Below the pieces are notes generated by a model. It did not search any database, was not told the origin of the DNA, and was given only the letters and a program-made list of their open reading frames with translations. A stretch of DNA of 32,359 nucleotides from positions 1 through 32,359 of the forward strand of contig CAAFWE010000338.1 in assembly GCA_900766655.1 (NCBI GenBank), written 5' to 3'. The translations under genes and the position numbers were made by a program. Shown piece after piece: positions 23,841-32,107 of this stretch (its first letter is position 1; each line of letters begins with the position of its first letter). Source of the DNA: an uncultured Alistipes sp. (GTDB lineage Bacteria > Bacteroidota > Bacteroidia > Bacteroidales > Rikenellaceae).

Positions 23841-23899
23841 ACCCTTAATTTGCACCAGAAACCAAAAAAAGACAAATCAATTACTAAAACTTTGCGACT

Positions 23900-24502
23900 A
23901 TGGAGAATTTTATCGAACTGATGGATGGAACGCGCATCGAGGCCTATCCGAAGGCTGAGCAGCCCGATGCGATACGTCAAGACAATCTTGCGCTCGACAC
24001 TACGGGCGAATATCTGCAAATAGGCCGCCGAAAACGTCGACGCAAGTGCGACAAGGTGTGCGATGCTGCAACACAACGACAACGAGAGCTATTCTGCCGC
24101 AATGTTCATCGTCTCATCGGTGCGAGCGAAGAGATACTCTCGGATAGCAGAATGTTTCTGACACCTCTGCCCATTCGTAACAACGTCGCCTACTTTGGTA
24201 CCTCGGCAATGAACTCACCGACGCTGGGTGTCTACATCGAGTGGTGGCGACATTGCAAGTGCGCCTGGGTACTCGACGAGCAGGATGAGCCGCAGCCTTT
24301 GGTATACATTGCGGGCTCACCGTTGAGTGGCGCAAATAGTTGTGCCTATGTGGATACCGAGGGCGAGATCTGCAGTGTCTCGGTGTGCAATTTTTCGCCT
24401 GTGTGGAGGTCGTTTATGGCGGTGAATAGCCGCTACACCGAGGCGAAACAGCGTTTCGAGGCATACACCATCGAGCAGGTGGTCGAAAAACTGTTCGGAT
24501 AG
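23900..24502 (+). CDS. Uncharacterised 200-aa protein, divergent from the WYL regulator
   Basis: I do not recognise this protein. It has no signal peptide or membrane segment. A very basic patch (IGRRKRRRKCDKVC, residues about 41-54) could bind nucleic acid. The rest mixes helices (ATQRQRELFCRNVHRLIGASEEIL) with strands (VAYFGTSAMNSPTLGVYIEWW and LVYIAGSPLSGANSCAYVD), and seven or more Cys are spread through it. A TTAATTTG at 23845-23852 is one base from the promoter consensus. It is 168 bases upstream of the AAA+ gene on the same strand, though that gene appears to have its own promoter. It is probably functionally linked to the WYL and AAA+ genes by context. Confidence 0.75.
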   Translation: MENFIELMDGTRIEAYPKAEQPDAIRQDNLALDTTGEYLQIGRRKRRRKCDKVCDAATQRQRELFCRNVHRLIGASEEILSDSRMFLTPLPIRNNVAYFGTSAMNSPTLGVYIEWWRHCKCAWVLDEQDEPQPLVYIAGSPLSGANSCAYVDTEGEICSVSVCNFSPVWRSFMAVNSRYTEAKQRFEAYTIEQVVEKLFG

Positions 24503-24552
24503 TTCCAAATTTTTATACATATACTCGATTAGCATATTTGCGGGGATTGGCA

Positions 24553-24560
24553 TACTTTTG
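24553..24560 (+). promoter_or_regulatory. -7 element of the AAA+ ATPase gene
   Basis: TACTTTTG matches TAnnTTTG in the 168-base gap before the ATPase and implies a leader of about 100 bases. No -33 box at the right spacing was seen. Confidence 0.5.
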
Positions 24561-24670
24561 TACTGTCGAAAAAGCCGCAAAATTTCGGGTGGTGATAGAT
24601 TCCTATCCTCAATGCCATCTTAAAGCAGAGCTAACGAGTAAGTTTGCGTTGTCAACCTAAAAAAACCGAG

Positions 24671-26362
24671 ATGAATATGAAGAGAGAAACAGAAGCGAAG
24701 AAGAGAGTAGTGAAGCGTCCAACTACTAAAAAAAATGAGGGTATGACCCTGCTGGATGCAGTTGAGAAGGTAGCAACAACGATGGAGGACTCCTCCTTGT
24801 CAGAGGAGCGTATCGCTACGATTGCGGAGGAGATTGCCTTTCTGACCAAGCGTCTCAACATTAACGAGCACGAGGCCTTGATACTTTCGGTTGCAGCCTC
24901 GTTCTATGGCGAGTGGTGCATATTGCAGGAGTACGCAACCTATTTGGATTGCAGTCGATTGCAGTTGTTGCACTATGTCGATGCTTTGCACTCGTTGCGT
25001 AAGCGTCGCTTCATCCGCATAAGATTACGCAATGACAAGGAGATGTATCAAATCTCGAACGATGCCTTGAAGGCAATTCGCGCGAATTGCAATATCGAGG
25101 TGCCAAAAACTACGGGGCTCACCATCGAGGAGTTCTTCGACTATGTAGGCAAGTTGGTGTCGCAGCGTCGCGACGACGAGCTCAGCTACGAGACCTTCTG
25201 CGAGGACTTGTCGGAGCTTGTCAAGGCGAACCAGTCGCTCGACTTTGTCGCTGCGATCAAGAAATTCGGTCTCGACTCCAACGATACCGCATTCTTCCTC
25301 TGGGCTTGTAATATGTTGGTGAACGATAACGATGGAGTGATCGTACCATTCGATTTGGAGGCGCTCTATGATGGTAGCTTTTTCAATATGCGAGAGCGCA
25401 AGAACGACCTCCGTAACCCTAAGTCACCGCTCTTCAAGAACGACTTGATTCGCCCTATCAACAACGAGGGCATCGGTAGTGCCGAAGAGTTCGAGCTCAC
25501 CCCTTACTCGCGCAATGAGTTGCTCAAGGGGCTTGGTGTCGAGGTGCAGAAGAAGAGCGACAAACGCCTCCTTTCGCATACGACAATCACGCCTAAACAA
25601 CTCTACTACAATCCGTGCGAGGAGCGTGCGTTGAAGCAGTTGCGCTCGTTGCTCGAGCCAGAGCAGTTCGAAGGCATCTGCTCGCGCCTCGAGGCGAAAG
25701 GCCTCCGTCGAGGCTTCGCCTGCCTCTTCTATGGCGCACCAGGTACGGGTAAGACCGAGACCGTTCTGCAACTTGCTCGCCAGACGGGTCGTGACCTTAT
25801 GCAGGTGAACATCTCGGAGATTAAGAGTATGTGGGTAGGCGAGAGCGAGAAGAATATCAAGGCTCTCTTCGACCGCTATCGCCGCTTGGTGAAGGAGTCG
25901 GAGAAGGCACCAATCCTCTTCTTCAACGAGGCCGATGCCCTCATCAACAAGCGTAACGAGAATGCCGAGCGTTCGGTTGATAAGATGGAGAACTCCATCC
26001 AGAATATCATTCTGCAAGAGATTGAGAATCTGGAGGGTATCCTCATCGCGACGACCAACCTTACCAAGAACTTGGATAGCGCATTCGAGCGTCGATTCCT
26101 CTACAAGATAGAGTTCTCGAGACCTTCGCTCGAAGCCAAGCAGGCCATCTGGCTCTCGATGTTGCCTTCGCTCTCGGCTGCCGATGCGGCAGTATTGGCC
26201 ACAAAGTATGACTTCAGCGGTGGCCAAATCGAGAATATCGTAAGAAAGGAGTCGGTCGAGGAGATTCTTACGGGCAATGTTGCCGACATCAACCGACTGA
26301 TGGAGTTCTGCAACGAAGAGCGACTCGAAGGTGCTGGCTCACACCGTCGCATCGGCTTCTAA
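24671..26362 (+). CDS. AAA+ ATPase with N-terminal helical/winged-helix region
   Basis: The ATG at 24671 (MNMKRE) gives 563 aa; an upstream TTG at 24644 is less likely. Residues 30-300 are helical, with a winged-helix-like segment (WCILQEYATYLDCSRLQLLHYVDALHSL). The AAA+ core starts at about residue 325. Walker A is GAPGTGKT at 355-362. Walker B is ILFFNEADAL with Asn419 where Asp is usual, followed by catalytic Glu420. Sensor 1 is in LIATTNLTKN and an arginine-finger candidate in AFERRF. Such ATPases remodel proteins as ring oligomers; the target is unknown. No protease or nuclease domain is attached. It lies with a WYL regulator and an unrecognised gene, which suggests an accessory system. 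Confidence 0.85.
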   Translation: MNMKRETEAKKRVVKRPTTKKNEGMTLLDAVEKVATTMEDSSLSEERIATIAEEIAFLTKRLNINEHEALILSVAASFYGEWCILQEYATYLDCSRLQLLHYVDALHSLRKRRFIRIRLRNDKEMYQISNDALKAIRANCNIEVPKTTGLTIEEFFDYVGKLVSQRRDDELSYETFCEDLSELVKANQSLDFVAAIKKFGLDSNDTAFFLWACNMLVNDNDGVIVPFDLEALYDGSFFNMRERKNDLRNPKSPLFKNDLIRPINNEGIGSAEEFELTPYSRNELLKGLGVEVQKKSDKRLLSHTTITPKQLYYNPCEERALKQLRSLLEPEQFEGICSRLEAKGLRRGFACLFYGAPGTGKTETVLQLARQTGRDLMQVNISEIKSMWVGESEKNIKALFDRYRRLVKESEKAPILFFNEADALINKRNENAERSVDKMENSIQNIILQEIENLEGILIATTNLTKNLDSAFERRFLYKIEFSRPSLEAKQAIWLSMLPSLSAADAAVLATKYDFSGGQIENIVRKESVEEILTGNVADINRLMEFCNEERLEGAGSHRRIGF

Positions 26363-26381
26363 TAGTGCCGATATAGCAACA

Positions 26382-26411
26382 AGAATGGGTGTCCAAACGG
26401 GCACCCATTCT
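26382..26411. terminator. Bidirectional terminator between convergent genes
   Basis: AGAATGGGTGTCC and GGGCACCCATTCT form a 13-bp stem (one U-G pair) with an AAAC loop, followed by CTTTGTTTT on the plus strand. It lies between the ATPase and the convergent GH3 gene. The minus side has only a weak T tract. Confidence 0.8.
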
Positions 26412-26428
26412 CTTTGTTTTGGAGTCAT

Positions 26429-28771
26429 CTACTCGATGAAGACCTTGCCATCTGCTGGCGACATCAATGTCGAGAGAGGTTGCAGAACCTCCTTCGTGAT
26501 GGTGATTTGCTTCTGGAGTGGCAATCTCTGCGAGTCGAAGCCGAGCGAGAGTCGGTAGTCGCCCTTGGTGAGCTTCCACGCACCCTCCTTCTCGTTGTAT
26601 GTCATCAGGTCGTTACGGTTGATAACTATCTCTACCACAGTCTCTTCGCCAGCCTTCAAGAGCGGAGTCTTCTGGTATCCGCGAAGCTCGATAGCTGGGC
26701 GGTCTACCTCGGGAGCAAGCTCGGTAGAGTAGAGCTGTACCACCTGCTTTGCTGGGAAATTGCCCACATTTTTCACTACGCACGACACCTTGAAGCCCTT
26801 CTTGCACTCCTCGACCTTCATATCACGCATCTCGAACTGCGAGTAGGTCAATCCGTAGCCAAATGGATAGGCCACCTCCACCTTGCGTGTGGCGTAGTCG
26901 CGATAGCCTACATAGATATCCTCCTCGTAGTTGGTGTAGTCGATATTCTTCACATCGTAGAGCTTGCCTACGGTCGAGATGTTGAAGCGCGATTGGTTCA
27001 AGCCATTCTCGGGCACATTGCGTGGGAAGTTCTTTGCCGAGCGCACATCGTCGTAGTTGATAGGGAAGGTTGTAGGGAGATGACCACTTGGTGACACCTT
27101 GCCAAGCAAGACATCAGCCACCGAGTTACCACCCTCCTGACCAGGCATCCAGCATACGAGTATAGCGTCGACCTTGTCACGCCACGATGCCACCTCCATA
27201 GGGGAGCAGATGTTGAGAATCACCACCACCTTCTTGCCTACCTTGTGGAATTCGCGAGTGACAGCTGTGAGCAGAGCCTCCTCGTCGGGGCAGAGCTGGA
27301 AGTCGCGCTCGACATAGCGGTCGAAGGCCTCGGCCGAGCTGCGACCAATCGATACGATGGCTACCTCGGCATCGGAGTTAGCCGCTGCAATGATGTGCTG
27401 GTGAGGGCGTTGCAACTCATTAGGGCGTAGATCGTAGAGATACCACTTGCGTAATGCCTTCTGCGGAGCGAGGCGTTTGTGTTCGGCCTCGATATGCTTC
27501 TGGTAGCGGGTATCGAGAGGCTCATAGAGCGAGAATCCGTTGCCGAGCAGACCATCGCGCAAATCGACCACATATGGGCGGTTGACATTGCCCGAGCCTG
27601 CGCCACCAGCGATAAAGTTGTAGGCGTTAGAGCCAAAGAGAGCCACCTTGCCACCCTTGAGCGGAAGAGTTACGCCTTCGTTCTTGAGTAGCACCATACC
27701 CTCGGCTGCCACCTCGCGAGTGAGCTTGGCGTGAGCCTCCAAATCGGGCTTGTTCGAGAACTTATATCCTTGGAAACGAGGTGTGCGAACCACAAGCTCG
27801 AGCAATCGCTTTACGCAGCGGTCTAGGTCGGCCTCGGCAAGTTTGCCCGACTTTACAGCCTCGACAATCTCCTCATATTGAGCATATCGACCAGGCATCA
27901 TCAGGTCGTTGCCAGCAGCCACTTGTGCGGCAGCATCGTAGCCTCCGTTCCAGTCGGTCATCACCAAACCCTCGAAACCCCACTCCTCGCGCAAGATGGT
28001 CTCCAAGAGCCCCTTGTCCTCCGATGCGTGGCGACCATTAATGTAGTTGTAGGAGGTCATAATGGTCCAAGGTTGCGACTCCTTGATGGCAATCTCGAAG
28101 TTACGCAGATATATCTCGCGCAAGGCACGCAACGAGAGTCGCGAATCGTTGGCCAAACGGTTGATTTCCTGGTTGTTAACCGCAAAGTGCTTGAGCGATG
28201 TTCCCACACCGTGACTCTCCACTCCGTTAATCATTGCCGCCGCAGTTTTTCCGGCCAAAAGAGGGTCTTCGGAGTAGTACTCGAAGTTGCGGCCACAGAG
28301 CGGATTACGCATAATGTTCACACCTGGCGCAAGCAGCACATCCACACCATACTCCTTCACCTCTTGGCCTATGGCCGAGCCTACATTGTAGATGATTTGG
28401 TCGTTCCATGTCGAGGCGAGATGGGTGCCGACAGGGAAACCTGTGCAGAAGTAGGGCTGCGAGTCGCCATCGCGTCGTGGTGCGATGCGTAGTCCCGCAG
28501 GGCCATCAGCCACCACAATAGCGGGGATGCCGAGGCGTGCTATGGGGTAGGTTGTGCCCGCAGCTCCAGGGATGATTTTGCTGGTGTAACCCACCTCGCC
28601 AGCGGCCTCTTTGTTATCCTTGAGACGCGCACCAACCACAAGGTGAGCCTTCTCCTCGAGGGTGAGCTCCTTGATCACTTTGTCGATGTTTTTGGGTGTC
28701 AATTGTGTCTGTGCCATCGCCATCGAGAGGGCGAGTGTTGTTGCAACGCAACAAAGTATGAATCTTCTCAT
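26429..28771 (-). CDS. Glycoside hydrolase family 3 (beta-glucosidase-like), secreted
   Basis: The ATG at 28771 gives 780 aa with a signal peptide (MRRFILCCVATTLALSMAMAQ); longer frames start inside the promoter. Residues from about 40 to 310 form the GH3 TIM barrel with DGPAGLR, LLAPGVNIMRNPLCGRNFEYYSEDP, KHFAVNNQE and the nucleophile Asp273 in VMTDWNGG. The alpha/beta sandwich follows, with the acid/base candidate Glu481 in SSAEAFDR. A fibronectin-III-like C-terminal domain follows (YPFGYGLTYSQFE). GH3 enzymes release glucose, xylose or N-acetylglucosamine from the non-reducing end; the exact sugar is not readable here. The layout is that of bacterial beta-glucosidases such as BglX. No susC/susD genes are nearby, so it is not in an obvious polysaccharide utilisation locus. 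Confidence 0.94.
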   Translation of the reverse strand: MRRFILCCVATTLALSMAMAQTQLTPKNIDKVIKELTLEEKAHLVVGARLKDNKEAAGEVGYTSKIIPGAAGTTYPIARLGIPAIVVADGPAGLRIAPRRDGDSQPYFCTGFPVGTHLASTWNDQIIYNVGSAIGQEVKEYGVDVLLAPGVNIMRNPLCGRNFEYYSEDPLLAGKTAAAMINGVESHGVGTSLKHFAVNNQEINRLANDSRLSLRALREIYLRNFEIAIKESQPWTIMTSYNYINGRHASEDKGLLETILREEWGFEGLVMTDWNGGYDAAAQVAAGNDLMMPGRYAQYEEIVEAVKSGKLAEADLDRCVKRLLELVVRTPRFQGYKFSNKPDLEAHAKLTREVAAEGMVLLKNEGVTLPLKGGKVALFGSNAYNFIAGGAGSGNVNRPYVVDLRDGLLGNGFSLYEPLDTRYQKHIEAEHKRLAPQKALRKWYLYDLRPNELQRPHQHIIAAANSDAEVAIVSIGRSSAEAFDRYVERDFQLCPDEEALLTAVTREFHKVGKKVVVILNICSPMEVASWRDKVDAILVCWMPGQEGGNSVADVLLGKVSPSGHLPTTFPINYDDVRSAKNFPRNVPENGLNQSRFNISTVGKLYDVKNIDYTNYEEDIYVGYRDYATRKVEVAYPFGYGLTYSQFEMRDMKVEECKKGFKVSCVVKNVGNFPAKQVVQLYSTELAPEVDRPAIELRGYQKTPLLKAGEETVVEIVINRNDLMTYNEKEGAWKLTKGDYRLSLGFDSQRLPLQKQITITKEVLQPLSTLMSPADGKVFIE

Positions 28772-28805
28772 ATTGTTTTTTGTTTGTTGACTATCGAATG
28801 CTCTA

Positions 28806-28813
28806 CAAAGATA
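28806..28813 (-). promoter_or_regulatory. -7 element of the GH3 gene
   Basis: The minus strand reads TATCTTTG, 34 bases before the chosen ATG. It lies 61 bases from the divergent flippase promoter, so the two may be coordinated. Confidence 0.7.
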
Positions 28814-28874
28814 CAAAAAAATCGTTTAGAACTCTTAATTTTCGAAATTTAACATAAAAACTAAAAGTTTTTTC

Positions 28875-28882
28875 TATCTTTG
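28875..28882 (+). promoter_or_regulatory. -7 element of the flippase-holB-folK operon
   Basis: TATCTTTG lies 86 bases before the flippase ATG. The start should be near 28889, placing a tandem repeat inside the leader. The TTT tract upstream gives no clear -33 box. Confidence 0.7.
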
Positions 28883-28890
28883 CACCTTGA

Positions 28891-28930
28891 TATGTGTGTG
28901 CATATGCGTACATATGCGTGTATATGTGCG
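28891..28930 (+). repeat. Short imperfect tandem repeat of a 10-base unit
   Basis: The leader contains GATATGTGTG, then TG, then CATATGCGTA, CATATGCGTG and TATATGTGCG. The middle two units differ by one base. It lies wholly between the predicted transcription start and the flippase ATG at 28969. Confidence 0.6.
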
Positions 28931-28968
28931 CTCGCCACACAAAGACCAAAGGCTAAAAGCCCCGAATT

Positions 28969-30438
28969 ATGCTCGAAAAACTCGCAAAACAGACCGCTAT
29001 CTATGGCATCAGCACCATACTCGGCAGAATGCTGAGCTATCTGCTTACGCCATTCTACACACGCATCTTCGGTGTGGAGTCGTATGGCATCATCACCGAT
29101 GTCTACGCTCTGATTCCGTTTGCGTTGGTGGTGCTCACTATGGGTATGGAGTCGAGCTACTTCCGCTTTGCCGCCAAGGCTGAGGCCGAGGGTGGCGATG
29201 TCGAGCAGAACAAACGCAAGCTCTTTGCTACCACGTGGGGCATCACATCGTTGGCTTCGCTCCTCTTCTTTGCTGTGATACTCCTCTTCCGCAACGAGGC
29301 CTCTGCGCTTATGGGTGAGGTCTATGCCGCAAATCCGCTCTATGTGGTGACCGTAGCGGCTATTGTGATGATGGATGTATCGTCGTGCATCCCGTTTGCT
29401 CGATTGCGCGAGCAGGGCAAGGCTCTGCACTATGTCTTGCTCAAGCTCTTTAATATTGTCTTGCAGGTGGGCTTTGCGGTGCTCTTCTGGGCTGTGGGGC
29501 TCTTCGATAGCGAGTTTGGTGTGGGCTGGGCATTTGTGGCCAACCTCATTGCTAGCGCAGTGACCTTTGTGGCGACGGTTGTTGTGTCGGGGCGTGTAAG
29601 TATCAAGATTGATTGGGGATTGTTGCTCCTCATCTTTGGCTACTCGTTGCCGCTGCTCCTCTCGGGCATTGCCGGCACAGCCAACGAGTTTATCGATCGC
29701 CAGCTCATCAAGTATCTTGTGCCCGAGGCTGCTATGGCGCAACTCGGCATCTATGGCGCAATCACCAAGATTGCGGTGGTGATGACTCTCTTCACGCAGA
29801 TGTATCGCCTCGCTGCCGAGCCATTCTTCCTCTCGAACTTCCGCAAGGAGGATTTCCTCGAGATGAATGCTGCGGCGCTCAAATATTTTGTGATGGTCTC
29901 GATGTTCATATTCCTCGGCATCGCCCTCTATCGCGACATCTTTGCGCTGATTGTTGGACGCGATTTCCGCGAGGGTGTCCACATCTTGCCTGTGGTGCTC
30001 GGTGCAAACATCCTCAGCGGTGTGTGGCTCAACCTCTCGTTCTGGTACAAGCGAGAGGAGAAGACGAGATATGCGCTGTGGATTACCCTCACGGGCTTGG
30101 TCTGCTCGGTGGGCTTTGGTGCGCTGCTCATACCTCGCCTGGGCTACTACGGAGCGGCTTGGAGTCGCTTTGCTGCCGAGGTGGCAATGGTGGCGGTGAG
30201 TATCGTGCTCAATAGATTGTACTATCCTACGCCATATCAGTTTGGTCGTATGGCCGAGTATGTGGCCTTGGCCCTTGCGATATTCTTCGTGGCCGAGTGG
30301 CTGCCTATGCCGAATGAGCTGGTGCGATATACCGTTTCGACCATATTTATCGTTATCTATCTGTGCTATGCGGTATGGCGCGAGAAGATAGATGTCAAGG
30401 GTTTGATAAACCATTTTTTGAGGAGGGGTAAACGATGA
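28969..30438 (+). CDS. Polysaccharide flippase (MOP/MATE-like, Wzx type)
   Basis: This 489-aa protein has about 12-14 hydrophobic segments spread over its length. The N-terminus (AIYGISTILGRMLSYLLTPFYTRIFGVESYGIITDVYALIPFALVVLTMGMESSYFRF) is typical of the polysaccharide synthesis/MOP flippase family: GxSTILGRxLSYLLTPFYTRxF and the MExSYFRF block. It ends with a basic tail (LRRGKR). The family moves lipid-linked sugars across the inner membrane for LPS or capsule synthesis. It overlaps the next gene by 4 bases. The substrate is unknown: no glycosyltransferase genes lie in the window, so it looks like a housekeeping member rather than part of a capsule locus. Confidence 0.88.
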   Translation: MLEKLAKQTAIYGISTILGRMLSYLLTPFYTRIFGVESYGIITDVYALIPFALVVLTMGMESSYFRFAAKAEAEGGDVEQNKRKLFATTWGITSLASLLFFAVILLFRNEASALMGEVYAANPLYVVTVAAIVMMDVSSCIPFARLREQGKALHYVLLKLFNIVLQVGFAVLFWAVGLFDSEFGVGWAFVANLIASAVTFVATVVVSGRVSIKIDWGLLLLIFGYSLPLLLSGIAGTANEFIDRQLIKYLVPEAAMAQLGIYGAITKIAVVMTLFTQMYRLAAEPFFLSNFRKEDFLEMNAAALKYFVMVSMFIFLGIALYRDIFALIVGRDFREGVHILPVVLGANILSGVWLNLSFWYKREEKTRYALWITLTGLVCSVGFGALLIPRLGYYGAAWSRFAAEVAMVAVSIVLNRLYYPTPYQFGRMAEYVALALAIFFVAEWLPMPNELVRYTVSTIFIVIYLCYAVWREKIDVKGLINHFLRRGKR

Positions 30439-31583
30439 GATTTTGCGATATTATAGGACATACCGATCTTAAGCGACGATTGGCGGCAGGTATCGATGGC
30501 GGTCGTATCAGCCACGCACAGCTCTTTGTGGGTGCGGCTGGTTCGGGAACGCTCGCCTTGGCGGTGGCATACACCCAATATCTGCACTGCACCAACCGTC
30601 AGAATGGTGATTCGTGTGGCGAGTGCCCTTCGTGTCGCCAAATCGAGAAGTTGGCGCATCCCGATTTCCACGTGGTATTCCCCGTAAACAAGCAGGGCAA
30701 GAAACCAGAACGAGGCTTGGTGGCGAACGACTTTATCGAGGAGTTCCGCTCGTTGTTCGAGAGCACCGCAGGCTACTTCTCGCCACAGCAGTGGTACGAT
30801 ACACTCGACTTGGGCAAGACCTTGAAGGGTGCTATTGCGGTGCGTGAGGCCGAGGAGATGATTCGCAAACTATCGTTCAAGTCCTTTGCCTCGAAGTATA
30901 AGACTATGCTCATATGGCTGCCCGAGACGATGAACGAGAGGGCATCGAATATGATACTCAAGATATTGGAGGAGCCTTGGGAGGATACCATATTTATCCT
31001 CGTCACCGAGCAACCCGACAAGATTCTTGGCACCATACTCTCGCGTACGCAAGAGGTCACCGTACCTCGCCTTGCACAGCAAGATATGGTGGAGGAGATT
31101 CGCAAAAGCGGCATCGTCGACGAGGCCGAGGTGCGTAATATGGCACGCCTTGCGAGTGGTGATTTGTTGCAGTTGCGACAGATGCTCTCGGGCGAGGATG
31201 ACGAGATCAAGAACGAGAACTTCAACCTCTTCCGCTCGATGATGCGCCACTGCTACCTGAACAAGCACCTCGAGTTGTTGGCTTGGGCCGACGAGGTGGC
31301 GTTGCTCTCGCGTGAGCGACAGATGGGACTTATGGCCGACTTTGCACGACTACTGCGCGAGGCCTACATCACCCACGCAGGTGTTGTCGATGCCTCGTAT
31401 CTATGGGGAGAGGAGGCCGATTTCTGCGCTAAGTTCTCGCCATATATCGGCTCGGAGAATATCGAGCCTATAATCGAGTTGCTCGAGGAGGCTTTGCGTC
31501 GACTGAGGCAGAATGGTGATCCACGCATCGTCTTGTCCTACTTTGCGCTGGCTACGAGTCGTTACATTAACTTCGGTAAGTGA
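30435..31583 (+). CDS. holB: DNA polymerase III subunit delta'
   Basis: This 382-aa protein is a clamp-loader subunit. Its AAA+ N-domain has a degenerate P-loop (GAAGSGTL, residues 33-40) in which the catalytic Lys is replaced, as expected for delta', which does not hydrolyse ATP. Four cysteines (52, 61, 64, 67; CGECPSC) form the zinc module. Later stretches LIWLPETMNERASNMILKILEEP and FILVTEQPDKILGTILSRTQ are the delta'-type AAA+ core with its SRx motif. The C-terminal helical domain follows. It acts with tau/gamma and delta to load the sliding clamp. The start overlaps the flippase stop by 4 bases, and its stop overlaps the next start. Confidence 0.93.
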   Translation: MRFCDIIGHTDLKRRLAAGIDGGRISHAQLFVGAAGSGTLALAVAYTQYLHCTNRQNGDSCGECPSCRQIEKLAHPDFHVVFPVNKQGKKPERGLVANDFIEEFRSLFESTAGYFSPQQWYDTLDLGKTLKGAIAVREAEEMIRKLSFKSFASKYKTMLIWLPETMNERASNMILKILEEPWEDTIFILVTEQPDKILGTILSRTQEVTVPRLAQQDMVEEIRKSGIVDEAEVRNMARLASGDLLQLRQMLSGEDDEIKNENFNLFRSMMRHCYLNKHLELLAWADEVALLSRERQMGLMADFARLLREAYITHAGVVDASYLWGEEADFCAKFSPYIGSENIEPIIELLEEALRRLRQNGDPRIVLSYFALATSRYINFGK

Positions 31584-32056
31584 TGCATCGTGCCATAGTT
31601 CTTGCAGGGGGTAACATCGGCGATGTGGCAGCACGCTTTGTCGAGGCGGAGCAATGGTTGGCCGAGCGAGGTGTGAGTGTTGTGGCGAGGTCGCAGAACT
31701 ACGAGAGTAGGGCGTGGGGCTTCGAGAGCGAGAGGCTCTTTGTGAATGTGGCTTGGGAGGTCGAGACCGCATTGGAGGCGGAGGCGTTGCTCGATGTGTT
31801 GCAGGCGACCGAGGCTCTGCTGGGGCGTGATCGTGAGGCGGAACGCGAGGAGAAGGCTCGAGAGGGGGCAAGATACTGCTCGCGAACATTGGATTTGGAT
31901 ATCCTCTTCTACGACGATGAGCATATCTCGACCGAGCGTTTGAAGGTGCCTCATCCGCTGATTATGGAGCGCGATTTTGTGATTGTGCCGCTCTGCGAGT
32001 TGCTCGGATGCAACCGCGAGGAGTTGGCCGTAAAGATAGAGAATATTTATGGGTAA
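31583..32056 (+). CDS. folK: 6-Hydroxymethyl-7,8-dihydropterin pyrophosphokinase (HPPK)
   Basis: The 157-aa protein has the HPPK signatures: AIVLAGGNIGD at the N-terminus, the RAWGF motif near residue 47, FVNVAW, RTLDLDILFYDD and PHPLIMERDFVIVPL. It transfers pyrophosphate from ATP to 6-hydroxymethyl-dihydropterin in folate synthesis in the cytoplasm. The ATG at 31583 overlaps the holB stop (TGATG); a GTG at 31580 is possible but less likely. It appears to be the last gene of the flippase-holB-folK operon, although no clear terminator follows. Confidence 0.93.
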   Translation: MHRAIVLAGGNIGDVAARFVEAEQWLAERGVSVVARSQNYESRAWGFESERLFVNVAWEVETALEAEALLDVLQATEALLGRDREAEREEKAREGARYCSRTLDLDILFYDDEHISTERLKVPHPLIMERDFVIVPLCELLGCNREELAVKIENIYG

Positions 32057-32107
32057 GATTCTGCGTTGATCGAGTAAACGAGTAATCACCAAATTAATTG
32101 AAATTTT

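Noticed and set aside
23775..23855. 27 extra N-terminal residues for the WYL regulator
   Set aside because: The longer frame begins upstream of the promoter at 23801-23808; the ATG at 23774 starts a normal regulator.
26429..28771. Polysaccharide utilisation locus around the GH3 enzyme
   Set aside because: No SusC/SusD pair, sigma/anti-sigma genes or further glycosidases are in the window.
30531..30556. Broken P-loop in the delta' subunit as a sign of a pseudogene
   Set aside because: Delta' subunits normally lack a working Walker A lysine, and the zinc module and remaining core are intact.
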